From Sinorhizobium chiapasense (GTDB lineage Bacteria > Pseudomonadota > Alphaproteobacteria > Rhizobiales > Rhizobiaceae): 64,000 nucleotides of DNA. The notes below the pieces were generated by a model. The model was not told the origin of the DNA. It made no database searches and saw nothing but the letters and a program-made list of their open reading frames with translations. Where the stretch lies: positions 1,302,001 through 1,366,000 of the forward strand of contig NZ_CP133148.1 of NCBI RefSeq assembly GCF_036488675.1. Reading direction: 5' to 3'. Below are positions 42,419 to 53,764 of the stretch, piece after piece; position 1 is the first letter of the stretch, and each line of letters begins with the position of its first letter. A program made the translations under genes and the position numbers.

Positions 42419-43772
42419 TATTCTGGTTGTGGACGACGAGGAGGACATCCGGGAGATCGTCTCGGGGATCCTGTCGGACGAAGGTCATGAGACCCGGACG
42501 GCTTTCGATAGCGACAGTGCGCTTGCGGCGATCAACGATCGCGTGCCGCGATTGGTTTTCCTCGACATCTGGATGCAGGGCAGCCGTCTTGACGGACTGG
42601 CGCTGCTCGACGAGATCAAGAGCCGCCATCCCGATCTGCCGGTGGTAATGATTTCCGGTCACGGCAACATCGAGACGGCCGTTTCCGCCATCAAGCGCGG
42701 CGCTTACGATTTTATCGAGAAGCCGTTCAAGGCGGACCGGCTGATTCTCATCGCCGAACGGGCTCTGGAGAATTCCAAGCTGAAGCGCGAAGTCTCGGAA
42801 TTGAAGAAGAAGTCCGGCGACCCGGTGGAACTCATCGGAACGTCCGTCGCCGTGTCGCAGTTGCGCCAGACGATCGAAAAGGTGGCGCCTACGAACAGCC
42901 GGATCATGATCCAGGGGCCTTCGGGTTCCGGCAAGGAACTCGTCGCGCGCATGATCCACCGCAAATCCACGCGTGCCTCCGGCCCGTTCGTCGCGCTCAA
43001 CGCCGCGGCGATCACCCCGGATCGCATGGAGGTCGCGCTTTTCGGCACGGAGGGCACGCCTGGCCAACCGCGCCGCACGGGCGCGCTGGAAGAGGCCCAT
43101 GGCGGCATTCTCTATCTCGACGAAATCGGCGAAATGCCGCGGGAAACGCAAAACAAGATCCTGCGCGTGCTGGTCGACCAGCAGTTCGAGCGCGTCGGCG
43201 GTTCGAAGCGCGTCAAGGTGGATGTGCGCATCATCTCCTCGACCGCCTACAATCTCGAGAATATGATTTCCGAAGGCCTGTTCCGCGAGGACCTGTTCCA
43301 CCGGCTCGCGGTGATTCCGGTGCGTGTCCCGGCGCTTGCGGAACGGCGTGAGGACATTCCCTTCCTTGTGGATATGTTCATGCGCCAGGTGAGCGAGCAG
43401 GCCGGCATCCGCCCGCGCAAGATCGGCGAGGACGCGCTCGCCGTCCTGCAGGCGCATGACTGGCCGGGCAATATCCGCCAGTTGCGCAACAACATCGAAC
43501 GTCTGATGATTCTCGCCCGCAGCGACGGCCCTGACACGCCGATCACTGCCGACATGCTGCCGACCGAGGTTGGCGACACGCTGCCCAAGATTTCCGCACA
43601 GGGCGACCAGCACATCATGACCTTGCCGCTGCGCGAGGCCCGCGAAATGTTCGAGCGCGATTATCTGATCGCCCAGATCAACCGATTCGGCGGAAACATC
43701 TCGCGTACGGCGGAGTTCGTCGGCATGGAACGTTCCGCGCTTCATCGCAAGCTGAAGTCGCTGGGCGTCTGA
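42408..43772 (+). CDS. ntrX: Response regulator NtrX
   Basis: Response regulator of NtrY, linked to nitrogen metabolism, redox or cell-envelope control in alphaproteobacteria. The 454-residue chain has a receiver domain (ADILVVDDEEDIREIVSGIL, Asp in VFLDIWMQGSRLDGLALL), a AAA+ domain with IQGPSGSGKELVARMIHRKS and GGILYLDEIGEMPRE, and a C-terminal HTH (GGNISRTAEFVGMERSALHR). The GAFTGA sigma-54 loop is replaced by FGTEGTPGQPRRTG, so it is not expected to activate sigma-54 promoters in the NtrC manner. Start overlaps ntrY. Confidence 0.96.
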   Translation: MAADILVVDDEEDIREIVSGILSDEGHETRTAFDSDSALAAINDRVPRLVFLDIWMQGSRLDGLALLDEIKSRHPDLPVVMISGHGNIETAVSAIKRGAYDFIEKPFKADRLILIAERALENSKLKREVSELKKKSGDPVELIGTSVAVSQLRQTIEKVAPTNSRIMIQGPSGSGKELVARMIHRKSTRASGPFVALNAAAITPDRMEVALFGTEGTPGQPRRTGALEEAHGGILYLDEIGEMPRETQNKILRVLVDQQFERVGGSKRVKVDVRIISSTAYNLENMISEGLFREDLFHRLAVIPVRVPALAERREDIPFLVDMFMRQVSEQAGIRPRKIGEDALAVLQAHDWPGNIRQLRNNIERLMILARSDGPDTPITADMLPTEVGDTLPKISAQGDQHIMTLPLREAREMFERDYLIAQINRFGGNISRTAEFVGMERSALHRKLKSLGV

Positions 43773-43801
43773 TCCGGAGCGGCTTGCGGCGGTTTTTGCC
43801 G

Positions 43802-43908
43802 CTACAGCGCGGCGCGTCCAATCGGACGTGCAAACGCCGCTGTAGCACTTAGAATCGCTGCATGATTCTGTCCTTAAATCGGTTCCGATTTAAGGAATCA
43901 CGCAGTAG
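43802..43908 (+). repeat. RIME1-like palindromic intergenic element, copy C
   Basis: A 107-base element that fills most of the 167-base gap between ntrX and trkA. Palindrome one pairs CTACAGCG with CGCTGTAG around GCGCGTCC/GGACGTGC. Palindrome two pairs CTGCATGATT with AATCACGCAG around CCTTAAATCGG/CCGATTTAAGG. It has the same orientation as copy B. Confidence 0.88.
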
Positions 43909-43939
43909 CCGCTGCAGCGTGTGGGATGAAGGAACGGCG

Positions 43940-45316
43940 ATGAAAGTGGTCATATGCGGCGCAGGACAGGTCGGCTACGGCATTGCCGAGCGCCTGTCGC
44001 AGGAAAACAACGACGTCTCGGTGATCGATACGTCCGCCGCACTGATCGCCCATATCACCGAAACCTTGGATGTGCGCGGCTATGTCGGCCACGGTGCGCA
44101 TCCGGATGTTTTGGCGAAAGCCGGTGCCGATCAGGCTGACATGATCATCGCCGTGACGCTTTTCGACGAGGTCAATATCGTCGCCTGCGAGGTCGCGCAC
44201 GCGATCTTCAACGTGCCGACAAAGGTTGCTCGGATCCGCGCACAAAACTATCTCGCACCGGAATATTCGGACCTTTTCTCGCGGGAGAATGTCCCGATCG
44301 ACGTGACGATTTCGCCCGAGATCGAGGTTGGGCGTCTTGTTCTTCGGCGCATTTCCTTTCCGGGCGCGACCGACGTGGTCCGCTTCGCCGAAGACCGCAT
44401 TGCGATGGTCGCGATCGAGTGCATGGAAGACTGCCCGGTCGTCGACACGCCGCTACAGCAGCTGAGCGAGCTTTTTCCGGACCTTCTGGCGACCGTTACG
44501 GGCATCTTCCGGAACGGAAAGCTCATCGTCCCCCACTCCTCCGATCAATTGCAGACGGGCGATCTCGCCTATGTCGTCTGCGATCGGGATCATACCCGCC
44601 GCACGCTGGGGCTGTTCGGACATGAGGAGCAGGAGGCGCGACGGATCATCATCATGGGCGGCGGCAATATCGGCTATTTCGTCGCGCGCATGATAGAGGA
44701 GCAGCAGCCCCGCATGCGCGTCAAACTCATTGAGAACGATCGCGACCGAGCGGTGCTTCTGGCCGACAAGCTCAGCAACACGGTCGTCTTGAACGGTTCG
44801 GCGATGGACCAGCGGATCCTGATGCAGGCGGATGTTCAGGAAGCCGATCTCGTGGTCGCCCTCACCAACAATGATCAGATCAACATTCTCGGCAGCATGA
44901 TGGCGAAGCGCCTGGGCGCGAAGTCGACCCTGGTCCTGATCAACGAGCCGGCCTACCAGGGTTTCGCCGGCACGGCCGGTGTCGACGCGTATATCAACCC
45001 CCGGGCAGTGACCATCTCCCGCGTCCTGCAGCATGTCAGGAAGGGCCGCATCCGGTCGGTCTATGCGGTGCAGAACGGCATGGCGGAAGTGATCGAGGCC
45101 GAAGCGCTCGAGACGTCGCCGCTGGTTGGAAAGGCCTTGCGCGAGCTTGAACTGCCGGACGGCATCCGCATCGGTGCGCTCTATCGCGACAGGACTTTCA
45201 TTCGGCCTGACGGCACTACGAGGATAAAGGCGAGGGATCGCGTCGTTCTTTTTGCAGCCGCCGACGCCGTGCGCCACGTCGAACAGCTTTTCCGAGTCAG
45301 TATCCAATATTTCTGA
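43940..45316 (+). CDS. trkA: Trk system potassium uptake regulatory protein TrkA
   Basis: Cytosolic NAD(H)-binding gate subunit of the Trk/Ktr potassium channel. The 458-residue protein is a tandem duplication, each half with an RCK N-domain and C-domain: VVICGAGQVGYGIAERLS at residue 3 and IIIMGGGNIGYFVARMIE near 235. The acidic residue binding the ribose is seen in VSVIDTS. The matching membrane subunit (trkH) is not in the window. The ATG at 43940 begins at the first dinucleotide-binding strand. Confidence 0.95.
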   Translation: MKVVICGAGQVGYGIAERLSQENNDVSVIDTSAALIAHITETLDVRGYVGHGAHPDVLAKAGADQADMIIAVTLFDEVNIVACEVAHAIFNVPTKVARIRAQNYLAPEYSDLFSRENVPIDVTISPEIEVGRLVLRRISFPGATDVVRFAEDRIAMVAIECMEDCPVVDTPLQQLSELFPDLLATVTGIFRNGKLIVPHSSDQLQTGDLAYVVCDRDHTRRTLGLFGHEEQEARRIIIMGGGNIGYFVARMIEEQQPRMRVKLIENDRDRAVLLADKLSNTVVLNGSAMDQRILMQADVQEADLVVALTNNDQINILGSMMAKRLGAKSTLVLINEPAYQGFAGTAGVDAYINPRAVTISRVLQHVRKGRIRSVYAVQNGMAEVIEAEALETSPLVGKALRELELPDGIRIGALYRDRTFIRPDGTTRIKARDRVVLFAAADAVRHVEQLFRVSIQYF

Positions 45317-45328
45317 GGTCTCGCCCCA

Positions 45329-46192
45329 ATGCCGAGAATTGCCTATGTCAATGGCGCTTACGTGCCGCATTCAGAAGCTGCCGTTCACGTCGAGGACCGC
45401 GGCTACCAGTTCGCGGACGGCGTCTACGAAGTTTGCGAGGTCCGGCACGGCTTTATCGTGGACCTCAGCCGGCATTTGAACCGCCTCGACCGATCCTTGA
45501 GGGAACTGCAGATCGGCTGGCCGATGAGCCGCGCGGCGTTGACCCACGTCATTCGCGAGGTGTTGCGCAGGAACCGGGTGCGCAACGGGCTTTTTTACCT
45601 GCAGGTGACCCGCGGCGTGGCGCGCCGCGACCATGCCTTCCCGGCAAAGGACACACCACCGTCGCTTGTCGTTACGGCCAAGCGGACGGATGCCGCCGCA
45701 ATCGCGAAGAAGAATGCCGAAGGGATCGCGGCGATAACGGTGCCGGAAAATCGTTGGGATCGGGTCGACATCAAGTCGGTCGGTCTTCTGCCGAACGTGC
45801 TCGCACGCCAGAAGGCGAGGGAAGTCGGAGCCCAAGAGGCGATTTTCGTCGATGCCGACGGTCTCGTTAAAGAGGGGGCGGCGACGAATGTCTGGATCGT
45901 CGATGGCGACGGCACCCTGCGCACTCGTCCGGCGGAACATGGCATTCTACGGGGCATAACCCGGAGGACGCTGATGGACGTGGCGAAGCCGCTTGGCCTG
46001 AAGATCGAGGAAAAGCCATTCTCGGTGGAGGAGATGCTAACGGCACGCGAAGTGTTCGTTACCGCGGCGACCAGCATCTGCTTTCCCGTCGTCTCCATTG
46101 ACGGAAAGACGATCGGCAATGGTCATCCGGGAAGCATAGCACAGAATATTCGCGAAGCCTTTTTCGACATTGCGGAAAAGACATTGATTTGA
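45329..46192 (+). CDS. dat: D-amino-acid aminotransferase-like class IV PLP enzyme
   Basis: A 287-residue fold-type IV aminotransferase that probably interconverts D-alanine and D-glutamate. It shows AAVHVEDRGYQFADGVYEVC, the PLP Lys in VDIKSVGLLPNVLARQKARE, VKEGAATNVWIVDGDG and ITRRTLMDVAKPLGLKIEE with the VTAATSICFPV cofactor loop. Branched-chain or ADC-lyase activity cannot be excluded from sequence, but the RGY-x-F-x-D-G-V-Y-E motif and position between trkA and hfq match rhizobial D-amino-acid aminotransferases. The gap to trkA is 12 bases. Confidence 0.88.
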   Translation: MPRIAYVNGAYVPHSEAAVHVEDRGYQFADGVYEVCEVRHGFIVDLSRHLNRLDRSLRELQIGWPMSRAALTHVIREVLRRNRVRNGLFYLQVTRGVARRDHAFPAKDTPPSLVVTAKRTDAAAIAKKNAEGIAAITVPENRWDRVDIKSVGLLPNVLARQKAREVGAQEAIFVDADGLVKEGAATNVWIVDGDGTLRTRPAEHGILRGITRRTLMDVAKPLGLKIEEKPFSVEEMLTAREVFVTAATSICFPVVSIDGKTIGNGHPGSIAQNIREAFFDIAEKTLI

Positions 46193-46302
46193 TACCAAAC
46201 TTGGAGAGGCGTCGGGGACGGATACTGTGACGCTTCGAAACGCAGAATTTGACAAAATGCACCGGCGTCAAAAAGGCCGGCAAATAAGAAAGAAGCGGCG
46301 CG

Positions 46303-46545
46303 ATGGCGGAACGTTCTCAAAACTTGCAGGATCTCTTTCTCAATACGGTCCGCAAGCAAAAGATTTCATTGACCATTTTCCTGATTAACGGCGTCAAATT
46401 GACGGGTGTGGTCACATCTTTTGACAATTTCTGTGTATTGCTGCGCCGCGACGGCCACTCTCAGCTCGTCTACAAGCACGCCATCTCGACGATCATGCCG
46501 GGTCAGCCCTTGCAGATGTTCGAGAATGAGGAAGCCGCATCCTGA
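46303..46545 (+). CDS. hfq: RNA chaperone Hfq
   Basis: Hexameric Sm-like RNA-binding protein that pairs small RNAs with mRNAs. The 80-residue chain has the RNA-binding front [20 protein letters not shown], Sm1 ([19 protein letters not shown]) and Sm2 with the uridine-pocket YKHAIST. It is shorter than E. coli Hfq (102) because the acidic tail is only a few residues, as usual for rhizobia. AAGAAGCG precedes the ATG. It forms a unit with hflX, 6 bases downstream. Confidence 0.97.
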
Positions 46546-46551
46546 CGGGAC

Positions 46552-47949
46552 GTGAGGACCATTACCAAGCGTGATTCAAAATCGTCGTCGATCATCCCGG
46601 AGCTGGAACGGCTCCGTGATGACATGCGCGCGGTCGTCGTCGTTCCGGTCCTGAAGAAGACCGGAAAGCCAGCGGCCGAGATTCTGGCTGTGCCAGTGAC
46701 GCGCTCCGACGAAAGCCGTCTGGAAGAGGCCACGGGCCTCGCGCTTGCCATCGATCTCGACGTCGTGCACGGAACGATCGTTCCGGTCGCCCAGCCGAAG
46801 CCCGGCACCTTGCTGGGCAGTGGCAAGATCGAGGAGATCGGCCATATCCTGAACGAAAAGGATGCCGGGCTCGTGATCGTCGATCATCCCCTGACCCCGG
46901 TGCAGCAGCGCAACCTCGAGAAGGAATGGAACGCCAAGGTCATCGACCGGACGGGCCTCATTTTGGAAATCTTCGGGCGGCGCGCCTCCACCAAGGAAGG
47001 CACGCTTCAGGTCGATCGCGCGCATCTCAACTATCAGAAGGGCAGACTGGTCAGAAGCTGGACCCACCTTGAGCGCCAGCGCGGCGGTGCGGGCTTCATG
47101 GGCGGTCCCGGTGAAACGCAGATCGAGGCCGACCGCCGCCTGCTGCAGGAGAAGATTGTTCGGCTGGAGCGCGAATTGGAGCAGGTGCGGCGCACCCGGC
47201 AGCTTCATCGTTCGAAGCGCAAGAAGGTGCCGCACCCGATCGTGGCGTTGGTCGGCTACACGAACGCCGGCAAATCGACGCTCTTCAACCGGATGACCGG
47301 CGCCGGCGTGTTGGCCGAGGACATGCTTTTCGCAACGCTCGATCCGACGCTCAGGCGTCTCAAGCTGCCGCATGGCCGAATGGTCATTCTTTCCGACACG
47401 GTCGGTTTCATCTCTGATTTGCCGACCCACCTTGTCGCGGCCTTCCGGGCGACACTTGAAGAAGTGCTCGAAGCGGACCTGATTCTGCACGTGCGCGACC
47501 TTTCCGATGCGGACAACCAGGCACAGGCGAGCGACGTATTGCGCATCCTTGCTGATCTTGGCATTGACGAGAAGGAAGGCGCTGCGCGCATCGTCGAGGT
47601 CTGGAACAAGATCGATAAGCTCGAGCCGGAGGTGCGCGAGGCGCTCGTGAAGAAGGCGGCAAGCACGCCGAATACGGTCGCCGCTTCTGCGGTGACCGGC
47701 GAGGGCGTCGATCACCTGCTCGCCGAGATCGGCCGCCGTCTTTCGGGTGTCTTGACCGAGTGCACGGTCGTACTCGGCCTCGACCAACTGCAACTGTTGC
47801 CCTGGGTCTATGAGCACTCGATCGTCGACGGCCGAGAGGACCTTGAAGACGGAAGGGTCAGCCTTGACCTGCGCCTGACCGAGGGCGAGGCTGCAGAGCT
47901 TGAACGGCGGCTCGGCAACGGACCGAAACCGGTCGAAGAGGACTGGTAA
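46552..47949 (+). CDS. hflX: Ribosome-associated GTPase HflX
   Basis: GTPase that binds the 50S ribosomal subunit and splits stalled ribosomes in stress. The 465-residue protein has the N-terminal HflX domain (LLGSGKIEEIGHIL; GGPGETQIEADRRLLQ), then G1 VGYTNAGKSTLFNRMTG, G3 DTVGFISDLPTHLV and G4 WNKIDKL. The GTG start at 46552 has only a weak ribosome-binding site, so coupling to hfq is likely. It converges with mazG, 24 bases away. Confidence 0.93.
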   Translation: MRTITKRDSKSSSIIPELERLRDDMRAVVVVPVLKKTGKPAAEILAVPVTRSDESRLEEATGLALAIDLDVVHGTIVPVAQPKPGTLLGSGKIEEIGHILNEKDAGLVIVDHPLTPVQQRNLEKEWNAKVIDRTGLILEIFGRRASTKEGTLQVDRAHLNYQKGRLVRSWTHLERQRGGAGFMGGPGETQIEADRRLLQEKIVRLERELEQVRRTRQLHRSKRKKVPHPIVALVGYTNAGKSTLFNRMTGAGVLAEDMLFATLDPTLRRLKLPHGRMVILSDTVGFISDLPTHLVAAFRATLEEVLEADLILHVRDLSDADNQAQASDVLRILADLGIDEKEGAARIVEVWNKIDKLEPEVREALVKKAASTPNTVAASAVTGEGVDHLLAEIGRRLSGVLTECTVVLGLDQLQLLPWVYEHSIVDGREDLEDGRVSLDLRLTEGEAAELERRLGNGPKPVEEDW

Positions 47950-47973
47950 GGAAGCTGACGCACCGGCATCCCG

Positions 47974-48807
47974 TTACGTCAGCTGGCGCTCGATGGCCTT
48001 TGCTGCCTGCCAGAGTTCCTCCATGCGCTCCAGCGAGGCGGCGTCAAGCGTCTCGCCACCTGCTTCCAGCTCCTGTTCGATATGGCCGAAGCGGCGGCGG
48101 AACTTGGTATTGGTGCCGCGGAGCGCCATTTCCGGATCGGTGCCGACATGGCGGCCGATATTGACGACGGCGAAGAACAGATCGCCGAGCTCGTCGGCGA
48201 CCTTTCGCTGGTCGCCATCCTTGAGCGCCTGCCGCAGTTCGGTGATCTCCTCCTCGATCTTGTCGAGGATCGGCTCGGGCTTCGACCAGTCGAAGCCGAC
48301 TTTTGCCGCGCGTTCCTGCAGCTTGAGCGCTTCGACCAGGGCCGGAAAGCTGCGTTGCACGGAACCGAGGTGGCCGGCATCGGGATCCTGCGGCAGACCT
48401 CGCCGCATCCGCCGCTGCCGCCGGTCCGCCTTTTCCGCTCGCTTGATCTCATCCCACTGCAGCTTGACCGCCTCGGGCGTATCGGCGTCGGAGCGGGCGA
48501 AGACGTGCGGATGGCGACGGATCATCTTGCGGGTCACGGCTTCGACGACATCGCCGAACGAGAACTCGCCGGCTTCTTCCGCCATGCGGGCGTGAAAGAC
48601 CACCTGGAGCAGAAGGTCACCGAGTTCGTCGCAGAGATCGTCCATGTCGTGGCGCTCGATCGCGTCGGCGACCTCGTAGGCTTCTTCGATCGTGTAGGGC
48701 TTTATCGTCTCGAAGGTCTGGACGATGTCCCAAGGGCAGCCCGTGTCCGGCTGGCGGAGCGCCACCATGATGTCGAGCAGGCGTTGAATGTCGCGAGAAG
48801 GTTCCAT
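47974..48807 (-). CDS. mazG: Nucleoside triphosphate pyrophosphohydrolase MazG
   Basis: Removes pyrophosphate from (d)NTPs, including non-canonical ones, for pool cleaning and stringent-response control. The 277-residue protein has two MazG domains. The first shows VALRQPDTGCPWDIVQTFET, EEAYEVADAIE and CDELGDLLLQVVFHARMAEE; the second ILDKIEEEITELRQAL and ADELGDLFFAVVNIGRH, with the E-x2-E and E-x2-D metal motifs. It follows the deaminase gene by 3 bases on the same strand, suggesting a joint nucleotide-cleaning operon. Confidence 0.95.
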   Translation of the reverse strand: MEPSRDIQRLLDIMVALRQPDTGCPWDIVQTFETIKPYTIEEAYEVADAIERHDMDDLCDELGDLLLQVVFHARMAEEAGEFSFGDVVEAVTRKMIRRHPHVFARSDADTPEAVKLQWDEIKRAEKADRRQRRMRRGLPQDPDAGHLGSVQRSFPALVEALKLQERAAKVGFDWSKPEPILDKIEEEITELRQALKDGDQRKVADELGDLFFAVVNIGRHVGTDPEMALRGTNTKFRRRFGHIEQELEAGGETLDAASLERMEELWQAAKAIERQLT

Positions 48808-48810
48808 GGC

Positions 48811-49398
48811 TCAGTTCAGCGGTATGGCGTTCTGGTCCTTGCCGGCCTGATAGTCCTCAGACAGGCGGTGATAGCGCTCGCGGATACGAGCGTCCTGCGC
48901 GGCGAGTCTTTCCTTGGTCTGTGGGTCGGCGTCGCGCGTCAGTGCCGCTATCGACGCCGATTTCCAGAAGGCGTTTTCCTGTGCATAGCCGCCCGGCTCC
49001 AGCCGGAAGACCTCCTTCAGGATCTTCAGGTCGTGAGGGATAGAGAAGCTATCGCGCGAATCCTCGTGGCTGAAGAAATAGTAGAAATTGTCGAACCCCG
49101 CCCAGGTGATCGCGGAGAGACACATCGAGCAGGGCTCATGGGTCGAGAGAAAGATGAGCTCCCGCGTATCGGACTTGTCGGACATCTCGTAAAAGCGCTT
49201 GAGCGTATGGACTTCGCCGTGCCACAGCGGATTTTCCGTCTCGTTGTTGGTTTCGGCAAGCACCAGCGAAAGATCGGACTTGCGCAGGATCGCCGCGCCG
49301 AACACCTTGTTGCCGGCAGCAACACCCTTTTCGGTCAGCGGCAGGATATCGTCTTCGATTACCGTCAAGAGGCGTTCGGCCAATTCCGACTGTTTCAT
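48811..49398 (-). CDS. Cytidine/deoxycytidylate deaminase family protein
   Basis: A 195-residue zinc-dependent nucleoside or nucleobase deaminase. The zinc site reads LWHGEVHTLKRF (H-x-E) and THEPCSMCLSAITWAG (P-C-x2-C). The N-terminal half is typical of the CDA fold; a longer C-terminal tail (about residues 130-195, with IRERYHRLSEDYQ) is not needed for the fold. The substrate (cytidine, guanine, or a modified base) is not determinable. It is the first gene of a pair with mazG, which points to removal of unwanted nucleotides. Confidence 0.85.
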   Translation of the reverse strand: MKQSELAERLLTVIEDDILPLTEKGVAAGNKVFGAAILRKSDLSLVLAETNNETENPLWHGEVHTLKRFYEMSDKSDTRELIFLSTHEPCSMCLSAITWAGFDNFYYFFSHEDSRDSFSIPHDLKILKEVFRLEPGGYAQENAFWKSASIAALTRDADPQTKERLAAQDARIRERYHRLSEDYQAGKDQNAIPLN

Positions 49399-49627
49399 CT
49401 TCTCTGCTCCCCGCGAATATCGCCGGCATTTAACGGAGGTCGGCCCCCCGGCGCAATGGCCGAGCCCGGCCCGCAGCGCCCGTGTGTCGCCGGAGATATT
49501 TACTCAAAATGGCTGACTGTCGAGCAAAACAATACGTGGCCGGAAAAGCATTGAAATTTCTGTTTCTTCAATTGTTGCCGGCTATGGGAGATATTCGCCG
49601 CAGCCTGTAGAAGGAGCCGTTCTCTCA

Positions 49628-51085
<1,458 letters not shown>

Positions 51086-51100
51086 TTGAGGATGACGCGA

Positions 51101-51415
51101 ATGGTGGACAAGGTCTTGACGGCAAACCGACTGGCGGATGGCATATCCGTCTGGCTCGACGCCTCCGGCAATTGGGTGGAGTCGCTACAGGAGGCCTTCG
51201 TCGCGCGCCATGCCGAGGCCGTCGCGGCGCTTGAAGCGACTGGAAGGCGCTCCTTCGACGAGAATAAAGTGGTAGACGTCAACGTTATCGACGTCGAGGA
51301 AGTCGATGGCACGCTTCGCCCGGTGCGCATGCGCGAGCGCATCCGCGCCGAAGGCCCGTCGATCGCCTATGCTCCGGGATATCGTGGGCTTTCCGGCCCG
51401 AAAGTTGCTGCCTGA
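51101..51415 (+). CDS. DUF2849 domain protein, sulfite-reductase-associated
   Basis: A 104-residue protein starting MVDKVLTANRLADGISVWLD, typical of DUF2849, which is usually found between cysG and the sulfite/nitrite reductase gene in alphaproteobacteria. No catalytic motif or cofactor site is seen. A small partner or electron-delivery subunit of the reductase is a reasonable guess from context, not from the sequence itself. The ATG at 51101 was preferred over earlier ATG and TTG codons because GAGG lies 9 bases upstream. Confidence 0.8.
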   Translation: MVDKVLTANRLADGISVWLDASGNWVESLQEAFVARHAEAVAALEATGRRSFDENKVVDVNVIDVEEVDGTLRPVRMRERIRAEGPSIAYAPGYRGLSGPKVAA

Positions 51416-51429
51416 GGACCTGACACCCT

Positions 51430-53103
<1,674 letters not shown>

Positions 53104-53118
53104 GGCAGGGACGAGAAC

Positions 53119-53619
53119 ATGACGAAAATTTGGAAAGAAACCGGCTTTGTGAACGATGATCCCTGGGTCGTCGAGACGGAGGAAGCCAAGGCCGGGTCGA
53201 ACGAAAAGGCGATACTCGGTCTGGACGCCTTCATCGACGTGGTCTCCACCAGCGACGCGCGTGAGCTAGGCGTATTGATCGCGCCCGCCGACGACGTCAC
53301 GCGGTTGGCGCCACACCTCGATCGGATCGCCCTTGTCGCCGTTGCGTTTCCGGCTTTCAATGACGGTCGCGCCTTCAGCCACGCGTCGCTGCTTCGTTCG
53401 CGGCTTGGCTTCGAAGGGGAAGTCCGGGCGGTCGGCGATGTACTGATCGACCAGATCCCGCTGATGCTGCGTTGTGGTATCGGGAGTTTCGCGGTGACGA
53501 ATGCGACGGCGATCAAGCGGCTCTCGGATGGCCGCTTGCCCGGCATCGCCAATCACTATCAGCCGACTGCCAGGCCATCTTCGGACGCCAAATCCTACAG
53601 TTGGCGGCGCGTTTCTTAA
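53119..53619 (+). CDS. DUF934 domain protein
   Basis: A 166-residue protein of the DUF934 family, which almost always neighbours cysI. It shows VNDDPWVVETEEAKAGSNEK, LIAPADDVTRLAPHLDRIAL, VAFPAFNDGRAFSHASLLRS and LGFEGEVRAVGDVLIDQIPLMLRCG. The conserved FPAFNDGR motif suggests a substrate- or partner-binding role, but the function is unknown. It follows cysI by 15 bases and ends the cysG operon; fpr comes 145 bases later. Confidence 0.85.
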   Translation: MTKIWKETGFVNDDPWVVETEEAKAGSNEKAILGLDAFIDVVSTSDARELGVLIAPADDVTRLAPHLDRIALVAVAFPAFNDGRAFSHASLLRSRLGFEGEVRAVGDVLIDQIPLMLRCGIGSFAVTNATAIKRLSDGRLPGIANHYQPTARPSSDAKSYSWRRVS

Positions 53620-53764
53620 AAAAGACGCACCCGCGACAGTGTGAAGCAAGCCGAAATCTTCGAAAGCGACTATATTTGGAAGGGATTTCCTTTCAATCGA
53701 GTGCGGCTTGGAATATCCGCTCATACTTGATAGACAGGGTCACCATTACAGGACTGTAGCCACG

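Noticed and set aside
40073..42448. Long minus-strand open frame (791 codons) opposite ntrY
   Set aside because: It is the antisense of a clear NtrY gene; its translation has no recognisable motif and is rich in His/Arg/Asp, as expected from reading a high-G+C gene backwards.
42264..43745. Long minus-strand frame opposite ntrX
   Set aside because: Antisense shadow of ntrX, with no motif and no ribosome-binding site.
46249..46280. TTGACA before hfq as a sigma-70 promoter
   Set aside because: The -35 match is good, but no -10 like sequence lies 16-18 bases downstream, so it was not listed.
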